This document shows, piece by piece, positions 58,360 through 64,000 of a stretch of DNA of 64,000 nt (within the stretch, counting starts at the first letter, position 1; each line of letters starts with the position of its first letter). Source of the DNA: Mycobacterium lehmannii (GTDB lineage: Bacteria; Actinomycetota; Actinomycetes; Mycobacteriales; Mycobacteriaceae); contig NZ_NKCN01000018.1 in the NCBI RefSeq assembly GCF_002245535.1, positions 55,482 through 119,481 on the forward strand. The letters run 5' to 3'. A program made the position numbers and the translations under genes. The notes under the pieces are model-generated. The model was not told where the DNA came from. It saw only the letters and a list, made by a program, of their open reading frames with translations, and did no database searches.

Positions 58360-60053
58360 CCGCCTTCGGCGCGTTCGTTCTGCGCCGCCTCGAGCAACTC
58401 GCGGGCGTGGGCGCGGCCGCTGTCGGATTCGCCGAGTCCGGCCAGCATACGCGCCAGCTCGGCCACCCGCTCCTCGTCGTCGGCATAGGCGGCGACTTGC
58501 GGCAGGTGCGTGACGACGATGACCTGGTGGGTGCGAGCCAGCCGGCCCAACCGACGGCCGATCTGCACCGCGGCTCGGCCTCCGACTCCGGCATCGACCT
58601 CGTCGAACACCATCGTGGTTCCCTCCGCGGACGACGACAACACGACCTCGAGTGCCAGCATGACCCGCGAGAGTTCACCGCCCGATGCGCTCTTGTTCAG
58701 GGGCAGAACATCGGTGCCGCTTGTGGCGAAGCCGAACTCGACATTGTCGACGCCGTCGCGGCCGGCATGCACCGCCTCGCCCGACGGCAACACGACCGGC
58801 GCCGAGTCGTCGGCGCGTGCGAGCAGCGGGCCCACGGACACTGTGAACACCGCCCCGGCCATGGCCAGCCCGGACAGTTCCGCGGTCACCGCTTTGGATA
58901 GACCCTTGGCGGCCTTGGTTCGCGCCTTGGTCAGGTCGGCGGCTGCGGCGACGGTCTTCGCCTCGAGTTCGTCGACTCGATGTTGCAGACCGGCGAGCGC
59001 TTCCTCGGACACGTCGAGTTGATCGAGCCTTTCCCGGGCCTCACGGGCCCACTCGAGCACGCCGTCGATGTCGGCGGCGTACTTGCGGGTGAGGGAACGG
59101 AGTTCGGCCTGCCGCGCGAGCTTGGCCTCCAGCGCGCTGGTGTCCGTCGGCAACCCGGACAGATAGGTGCCGAGTTCGCCGCTGACATTGGTGATCACAG
59201 CGACGGCTTCGCTGAGCTGGTCGGCCAATGCGCTCAACGAGGTGTCCCCAGTGGCCTCCAGCGCCGATTTTGCTTGTGCGACACCATGGGCCGCGGACAC
59301 CGCGTCGGGCAAGGGGTCGTCGGGTCCTGCGAGGGCAGCGCGGGCGATCTGGGCCGCGTCGCGTAACGCGTCCAGTTCGGAAAGCCGCCGGATGTCGTCG
59401 ACGAGCGCGGCATCCTCACCCGGTTGCGGTGCAGCCGCATCGATTTCGTTGAGCCCGAACTTCAGCCGGTCGGCTTCGAGCGCCAGCTCCCGCGCTCGCT
59501 GTGTGCGGTCCAGGAGATCGCGCCGGGCCGACAACCACTCCTCCCGCACGCGGCGGTACTTCTTCAGCTGCGTTTCGACGTCGGCGAACCGGTCGAGCGC
59601 GCCGCGTTGTTCATCGGGGCGCATCAACCGCAGCTGGTCGTTCTGCCCGTGCAGCGTGAGCAGTTCGGCGGTGAAACTGCTCAGCGATTTGGCCGGGACG
59701 CTGCGGCCACCCAGATAGGCACGCGACGGGCCGTCACGGCTGACCGAGCGGGCCGCGATGACCGAGCCGTCGTCATCGCGTTCGGCACCGGAGCTGTCGA
59801 GAATCTCATCCACCAGCGACGCCACGCCATCACCGAGTTCGGTTGTGGTGAAACGTCCTTCGACAACCGCACGGTTGTCCCCGGAGCGCACCCTGGTGGC
59901 GTCGGCGCGTGCGCCGCCGAGCAGGTGCAGACCGGTGACCACCATCGTCTTGCCGGTACCGGTCTCGCCGGTCAGCACGGTGAAACCGCGATCGAATTCA
60001 GCGGTCGCGGCGCTGATCGCACCCAGTGACTCGATACGGATCTCGGAAAGCAC
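58356..60053 (-). CDS. recN: DNA repair protein RecN
   Basis: 565 residues from GTG 60053, overlapping the nadK stop by one base (TAGTG). SMC-like: LSEIRIESLGAI at the start, Walker A GETGTGKT (29-36), two coiled-coil stretches with a central hinge, signature motif SGGELSRVMLALEVVL and Walker B TTMVFDEVDAGVGG. It acts in double-strand break repair. Length and synteny are typical. Confidence 0.97.
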   Translation of the reverse strand: MLSEIRIESLGAISAATAEFDRGFTVLTGETGTGKTMVVTGLHLLGGARADATRVRSGDNRAVVEGRFTTTELGDGVASLVDEILDSSGAERDDDGSVIAARSVSRDGPSRAYLGGRSVPAKSLSSFTAELLTLHGQNDQLRLMRPDEQRGALDRFADVETQLKKYRRVREEWLSARRDLLDRTQRARELALEADRLKFGLNEIDAAAPQPGEDAALVDDIRRLSELDALRDAAQIARAALAGPDDPLPDAVSAAHGVAQAKSALEATGDTSLSALADQLSEAVAVITNVSGELGTYLSGLPTDTSALEAKLARQAELRSLTRKYAADIDGVLEWAREARERLDQLDVSEEALAGLQHRVDELEAKTVAAAADLTKARTKAAKGLSKAVTAELSGLAMAGAVFTVSVGPLLARADDSAPVVLPSGEAVHAGRDGVDNVEFGFATSGTDVLPLNKSASGGELSRVMLALEVVLSSSAEGTTMVFDEVDAGVGGRAAVQIGRRLGRLARTHQVIVVTHLPQVAAYADDEERVAELARMLAGLGESDSGRAHARELLEAAQNERAEGG

Positions 60054-60976
60054 TACTGCCCGCGCCACCCCGTGACCGGCAAGCGGAACTTGCGCACCAG
60101 GCGGTCGGTGAACGGTGCGCTGTCGAGGCGTACCCACTTCACCGGGGTTCCGCACCGGGTGACCTCCACGCGTCCACCGGCTGGAACCACCATCTCGCGG
60201 CGCCCATCGCAGAACACCAACGCGTCGTGGCTCCTGGCCTCGACCTCGATCGCGATGGCCGATTCAGGGCTGGTGACCATCGGCCGGGCGAACAATGCGT
60301 GAGCGTTGTTCGGTACCACCAGGATTGCCTCGAGGTCAGGCCACACGATCGGCCCGCCGGCGGAAAACGCCCACGCTGTCGACCCGGTCGGCGTCGCGAC
60401 CAGCACGCCGTCGCAGCCGAAGGACGACACGGGGCGGCCGTCGACCTCGAGGACGGCTCCGAGCACTCCGAGCCGGGGCCCCTTCTCGAGGCTGGCTTCG
60501 TTGAGCGCCCAGCCGCGGTCGACGATCTCGCCGTCCACCCGCACCACCACGTCGAGCGTCATCCGCTCCTCGACGCGGTAGTCACGCTTGACGACCCGGT
60601 CGAGCACCGTGTCGATGGAGTCGGCCTCCGCCTCGGCGAGAAAGCCGATACGGCCGAGATTGACACCGAGCACCGGGATTTCGACGTTGCGAGCGAGTTC
60701 GGCAGCGCGTAGAAAGGTCCCGTCACCGCCGAGGACGAGTACGAGTTCGCAACCCTCGGCGGCGCGCTCGTCGGCGTCGACCACTTCGATCTCGACGCCG
60801 AGCGAGCGGATGTCGTCGGGCGAGACGGGAACGGGCCCGCGGTCCACGGCTTCGGCCGACAGAACTTTGAGACCAATTCCGTTGTCGCCGAGCACCTTCT
60901 GCACACGCCGGGCGACCTCGGTGACTTCGTCGCGGCCGGTGTGCACCACCATGAGGATCGCGCGGTCGGTGTTCAC
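60053..60976 (-). CDS. nadK: NAD kinase
   Basis: 307 residues from ATG 60976. GGDGT motif at 83-87 and the CDGVLVATPTGSTAW segment define the family; it converts NAD to NADP with ATP or polyphosphate. Known as ppnK in M. tuberculosis (Rv1695). Overlaps tlyA by four bases and recN by one. Confidence 0.97.
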   Translation of the reverse strand: MNTDRAILMVVHTGRDEVTEVARRVQKVLGDNGIGLKVLSAEAVDRGPVPVSPDDIRSLGVEIEVVDADERAAEGCELVLVLGGDGTFLRAAELARNVEIPVLGVNLGRIGFLAEAEADSIDTVLDRVVKRDYRVEERMTLDVVVRVDGEIVDRGWALNEASLEKGPRLGVLGAVLEVDGRPVSSFGCDGVLVATPTGSTAWAFSAGGPIVWPDLEAILVVPNNAHALFARPMVTSPESAIAIEVEARSHDALVFCDGRREMVVPAGGRVEVTRCGTPVKWVRLDSAPFTDRLVRKFRLPVTGWRGQ

Positions 60977-61776
60977 TGCGGACCCTCCGCGACGGCGGTA
61001 CGGACGGCGGTCTCGAGGTCGTGTCCTTCCAATCCCCCGCCGGCGCGCAGGTGCAGGAAGTACTCCACGTTGCCGGAGGGCCCGGGAAGCGGGCTCGCTG
61101 TCACCGCGACCGGATACCAGCGCAGTTCGGCGGCGCGTCGGGCCACCGACAGGACCGCCTCGGCGCGCAACGCCGGATCGGTGACCACGCCTCCGGCACC
61201 GACCCGGTCCTTGCCGACCTCGAATTGCGGCTTCACCATCGGAACGATATCGGCGTCAGGTGACGCGCACGTCGTCAGCGCCGGCAGAACTGTGGACAGT
61301 GAGATGAACGACAGGTCGGCGACGATCAGGTCGACGGGTCCGCCGATCACGTCGGCAGTCAGCTCGCGCACATTGGTGCGCTCCATCACGGTCACCCGCG
61401 GATCGTTGCGCAGCGACCAGGCCAGCTGTCCATAGCCGACGTCGGCGGCGATCACCTGGCGGGCGCCCCGGTCGAGCAGCACTTCGGTGAAACCGCCCGT
61501 CGACGCGCCGGCATCCAGGCATCGCTTGCCGTTCACCGGGAGACCGAAGGCATCCAGTGCGCCGATCAGCTTGTGCGCACCCCGCGACACCCAAGTGCGC
61601 TCGTCGGCACCCTCGATGGTGAGGCTGGCCGTGACCGAGACGGCGGTCGCGGGTTTGGCGGCTGGCATCCCGTCGATGCTCACCCGGCCCGCACCGATAA
61701 GTTCGGCCGCCTGCTGGCGGGACCGGGCCAACCCTCGTCGCACCAACTCGGCGTCCACTCGCGCGCGCCGTGCCAC
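60973..61776 (-). CDS. tlyA: rRNA 2'-O-methyltransferase TlyA
   Basis: 267 residues from ATG 61776. N-terminal S4 domain (ARVDAELVRRGLARSRQQA), then an FtsJ-like Rossmann methyltransferase with LDAGASTGGFTEVLLDRGA and DLIVADLSFISL. In mycobacteria TlyA methylates 16S and 23S rRNA cytidines at the subunit interface and sets capreomycin susceptibility. That activity is taken from the homologue. Confidence 0.97.
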   Translation of the reverse strand: MARRARVDAELVRRGLARSRQQAAELIGAGRVSIDGMPAAKPATAVSVTASLTIEGADERTWVSRGAHKLIGALDAFGLPVNGKRCLDAGASTGGFTEVLLDRGARQVIAADVGYGQLAWSLRNDPRVTVMERTNVRELTADVIGGPVDLIVADLSFISLSTVLPALTTCASPDADIVPMVKPQFEVGKDRVGAGGVVTDPALRAEAVLSVARRAAELRWYPVAVTASPLPGPSGNVEYFLHLRAGGGLEGHDLETAVRTAVAEGPQ

Positions 61777-61781
61777 GGCGC

Positions 61782-61979
61782 TCAGCCCTTCTCGACCGAC
61801 TCGAGCGCCTGCACGAGCACGTCGTGCGCCTCTTCCAGTCGGGCCGCGAGCAGCTCGACGTCGTCGTCGGTCAGGTCCGCGAAACCCGAGCCTTCTTGCG
61901 CGGGGTCCGGCAGGTCTGCCAGCAACTCCGCGATCCGGGCGCGGATCTGTTCGGGATCGGTACTCATATCGAGGTTCAC
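61782..61979 (-). CDS. Small conserved protein (Rv1693-like)
   Basis: 65 residues from GTG 61979, overlapping the HAD gene stop (GTGA); ATG 61967 would give 61. Highly acidic and helical (RIAELLADLP, LLAARLEEAHDVLVQALESVEKG). The tight place between the HAD phosphatase and tlyA matches Rv1693. Function unknown. Confidence 0.8.
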   Translation of the reverse strand: MNLDMSTDPEQIRARIAELLADLPDPAQEGSGFADLTDDDVELLAARLEEAHDVLVQALESVEKG

Positions 61980-62998
61980 GCTAGCTGATTCGACTCGGGA
62001 AGCAGGGACCAGCGTTGCAGGGCCTGTTGGGCGGTGTCGTCACCGGCGGTGATCGCGACCGACCGGCCGTCGAGGCCGGCGTTCCATACCGCATCGGCGG
62101 TGGCCCGAACCACTGACAGGGCGTCGCTGGGTTCGTGGCCTGTGGAGTGCACCGTCACCGTCGGTGACGCGACGTCGATGCGCCAGGCGGGGTGGGTCTC
62201 GATGCGCAATGCGGCCGACGGGATGCCAAGCGACCGCAGATCGGCAGCCAAGTAGGTCGGCCGCTCCGAGGACTGTGCACGGACGAGGTCGACGGCCGTG
62301 CTGACGCCGGTGAGCACGAGCAGGCTGGGCAGTCCGGCGGCGTTGGCCCCGGCGATGTCGGTGTCGAGGCGATCGCCGACCACCAGTGGGGCCTGAAAGG
62401 TGCCTCGGGCCAGGGCATCGGTGAGCAGAGTCGGTTGTGGCTTGCCCGCCACCTGGGGTTCGCGGTCGGTCGCCGCGCGCAGCGCCGCCACCATGGATCC
62501 GTTGCCGGGCAACAATCCCCGTTCCGACGGCAGGGTCCGGTCGACATTGGCCGCCACCCACAGGGCGCCGGCCCGGATGGCCAAGGCCGCTTCGGCCAAG
62601 TCGGGCCAACCGGTCTGCGGTGAGTGCCCCTGCACGACGGCGACCGGTCCGTCCGACCACTGACGGACGGGTTTCAGCCCGACGCGAATGACTTCGTTGG
62701 CGAGTGCTTCGGTCCCGACGACGAGAACGACTGCCCCAGAGGGCAGTTGGGTGGCCAGCAGCCGTGCTGCGCTCTGTGCGCTGGTGACGACGTCCTCTGG
62801 TGCGGCGCTAAAACCCAGGGCGTGAAGATGTCGGGCGACGTCGGCGGGCTCACGCGAGGCGTTGTTGGTGACGTAGAGGGTGCGTGCGCTGATCGTGGCG
62901 AGCGTATCGACCGCTCCGACGGTGGCTTCGTGTCCGCGGAAAACGGTGCCGTCGAGGTCGAGTAGAAGGCAGTCGTGCTCATGCGCGAGGGCATCCAC
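61976..62998 (-). CDS. HAD-superfamily IIA phosphatase (Rv1692-like, glycerol-3-phosphate phosphatase)
   Basis: 340 residues from ATG 62998. HAD motif I DLDGTVFRG, motif II VTNNAS, and later GDRLDTDIAGANAAG match the IIA subclass. A C-terminal ~80-residue extension follows. In M. tuberculosis the gene at this site, Rv1692, is reported to hydrolyse glycerol 3-phosphate during lipid turnover; the same role is likely here. Start lies 1 bp upstream of the TPR-like gene's stop region. Confidence 0.9.
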   Translation of the reverse strand: MDALAHEHDCLLLDLDGTVFRGHEATVGAVDTLATISARTLYVTNNASREPADVARHLHALGFSAAPEDVVTSAQSAARLLATQLPSGAVVLVVGTEALANEVIRVGLKPVRQWSDGPVAVVQGHSPQTGWPDLAEAALAIRAGALWVAANVDRTLPSERGLLPGNGSMVAALRAATDREPQVAGKPQPTLLTDALARGTFQAPLVVGDRLDTDIAGANAAGLPSLLVLTGVSTAVDLVRAQSSERPTYLAADLRSLGIPSAALRIETHPAWRIDVASPTVTVHSTGHEPSDALSVVRATADAVWNAGLDGRSVAITAGDDTAQQALQRWSLLPESNQLA

Positions 62999-62999
62999 C

Positions 63000-63779
63000 T
63001 CAGGAGAGCTCCGTGATGCGTTCTTCGGCGTCGGTCACGCCCTCCAGGTCGGCGGCGGCGGCGTTGATGAACCACTGCAGCGCGTCCTCGTTGCGGCCAA
63101 GGGCCAGAAGCGTTTCGGCGTATACGTAGAACAGGCGCGCCGCCGTCTGTCCCTTACGGCTCGGATCCAGTTGCGGCGTCGACAGAAGCGCCAAGGCCTG
63201 CTCGTGCTGCCCGAGATCGGAGCGAGCCCCGGCCACAACGATTTTGAGCTCGTCGGCGTCGTCGCCGGTGAGCTGGGCGGCCTCCGGGCTGCGAGCCAAC
63301 TCGATCGCGCGCTCCGGACGTCCGACACCGCGTTCGCAGTCGGCAATCAGTGCGAGAAGGGATGATTTGCTGCCCATCCGCCTGGCGGCGCGCAGTTCGG
63401 CGAGCGCCTGCGCCCAGTCGCCGCAGTGGTAGGCAGCGATGCCGACCGCTTCGCGCACCGCGGGGATGCGGGCGGCGCGGTTGCGAGCGGCGCGGGCGTG
63501 TTCGAGTGCGGTCTGTGGATCGTCGTCGATGAGTTGGCCGGCGGCCACCAGGTGACGAGCCACGAAGTCGGCGGTCGAGCGGTCGAGTGTCGTGAGCTCA
63601 CCGCGCACGTCAGGCGCGAGTTGCCTTGGCTCGATACCCTCCGGCATCGGCGGACCTGGCGGCTGACGGGATTCGTCGGGCTTGGGCTGCGCCCTGCGGG
63701 CCCGGTTCGGACCGGAGCTGCGCGGCGCTGACTGCTGTGGGCGGCGCCTGGCGTCGCCGTCCCTTCTGTCCTGAGCCAC
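63000..63779 (-). CDS. TPR-like repeat protein (Rv1691-like)
   Basis: 259 residues from GTG 63779 with GAAAGG upstream; the frame stays open to 63926 but this would run into the terminator and 5S gene. A basic, disordered N-terminus (~1-55) is followed by helical repeats (ALEHARAARNRAARIPAVREAV, YHCGDWAQALAELRAARRM, and more), probably a scaffold. Position matches Rv1691. Function unknown. Confidence 0.88.
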   Translation of the reverse strand: MAQDRRDGDARRRPQQSAPRSSGPNRARRAQPKPDESRQPPGPPMPEGIEPRQLAPDVRGELTTLDRSTADFVARHLVAAGQLIDDDPQTALEHARAARNRAARIPAVREAVGIAAYHCGDWAQALAELRAARRMGSKSSLLALIADCERGVGRPERAIELARSPEAAQLTGDDADELKIVVAGARSDLGQHEQALALLSTPQLDPSRKGQTAARLFYVYAETLLALGRNEDALQWFINAAAADLEGVTDAEERITELS

Positions 63780-63842
63780 GTATGCCTTTCTACCCGATGT
63801 AGGAGTCTCGCGATAATACGTAATGAATTGTCGCGAAATAGA

Positions 63843-63872
63843 ATTACCCCCCACGCAATCGTGGGGGGTAAT
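63843..63872 (-). terminator. rRNA operon terminator
   Basis: ATTACCCCCCACG, a CAAT loop and CGTGGGGGGTAAT form a perfect 13-bp stem 11 bp beyond the 5S 3' end. It ends the leftward rRNA operon before the Rv1691-like gene. Confidence 0.9.
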
Positions 63873-63882
63873 CCTAATTTGT

Positions 63883-63999
63883 GTTCGGCGGTGTCCTACT
63901 TTTCCGCCCGGGTGGGGCAGTATCATTGGCGCTGGCAGGCTTAGCTTCCGGGTTCGGGATGGGTCCGGGCGTTTCCCTGTCGCTATTGACCGCCGTAAC
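63883..63999 (-). rRNA. rrf: 5S ribosomal RNA (3' end of an rRNA operon)
   Basis: Read leftward, GTTACGGCGGTCAATAGCGA begins the molecule, then AACGCCCGGACCCATCCCGA and AACCCGGAAGCTAAGCC, ending ACACCGCCGAAC. Terminal helix pairs GTTACGGCGG with CCGCCGAAC. The 23S and 16S genes must lie beyond the window edge. Confidence 0.95.
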
Positions 64000-64000
64000 T

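Noticed and set aside
61967..61979. Choice of ATG 61967 rather than GTG 61979 for the 65-residue protein
   Set aside because: Not decisively rejected, but the GTGA overlap favours coupled translation from 61979.
63780..63926. N-terminal extension of the Rv1691-like gene to 63926
   Set aside because: It would cross the rRNA terminator and part of the 5S gene.

Overview
The window comes from a high-GC actinobacterium, almost certainly a rapidly growing mycobacterium (Mycolicibacterium-type). Evidence: MmpS/MmpL transporters, an antigen-85 family mycolyltransferase, cutinase, DUF732/DUF5078/DUF7159 exported proteins, MctB, SteA and mycofactocin-coupled dehydrogenases. The right third keeps the gene order known from M. 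tuberculosis Rv1691 to Rv1713 (der-cmk-rluB-scpB-scpA-parA ... xerD-nudix-pyrG-mctB-steA ... recN-nadK-tlyA ... HAD phosphatase). At the extreme right edge a 5S rRNA gene abuts the Rv1691 homologue. M. tuberculosis has no rRNA operon there, and fast growers carry a second, tyrS-linked one.

Layout. 1-5.6 kb: an acyltransferase, then a tightly packed operon of a ferritin-like putative di-iron protein, a [2Fe-2S] flavin reductase, a receptor-type Ser/Thr kinase, an F420-type oxidoreductase and a SnoaL-like protein. 5.4-14 kb: mostly conserved mycobacterial genes (NUDIX, type II NADH dehydrogenase-like flavoprotein, small secreted proteins, an ankyrin protein, an antigen-85 paralogue). 14.2-30.7 kb: an accessory catabolic island holding an aldehyde dehydrogenase, two MaoC-like proteins, a SnoaL-like protein, an acyl-CoA synthetase, a KshA-like Rieske oxygenase, three cytochromes P450, a fused double-domain CoA-transferase, two SDRs, an NDMA-type zinc alcohol dehydrogenase, and GntR and TetR regulators. 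30.8-41 kb: an envelope-lipid region with mmpS-mmpL, small exported proteins, a cutinase, a second mmpL and a membrane acyltransferase. 41-45.3 kb: a secreted protein, a highly acidic protein, a sensor-domain lipoprotein, tRNA-Pro(GGG) and two TauE/SafE-type permeases. 45.3-64 kb: the conserved housekeeping block, interrupted by a VOC/TetR pair between recN and steA.

How the genes may work together. The island looks like a pathway that oxygenates a hydrophobic, perhaps polycyclic or terpenoid, substrate (P450s, Rieske oxygenase), oxidises alcohols through mycofactocin-linked dehydrogenases and the aldehyde dehydrogenase, and makes and processes CoA thioesters (FadD, CoA-transferase, MaoC-like proteins). 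The substrate is unknown. The strongest non-coding signal is a nearly identical promoter/operator element in front of the Rieske operon and the second P450 operon, with weaker relatives before the GntR gene and the aldehyde dehydrogenase. This suggests one GntR-controlled regulon. The third P450 and its SDR face a TetR gene across a perfect 20-bp palindrome.

No gene-free stretch exceeds 300 bases. The longest (14047-14315, 41498-41740, 42044-42301) are described under their repeats and regulatory elements; beyond those I see nothing identifiable in them. No CRISPR array, prophage, insertion sequence or transposase was seen.
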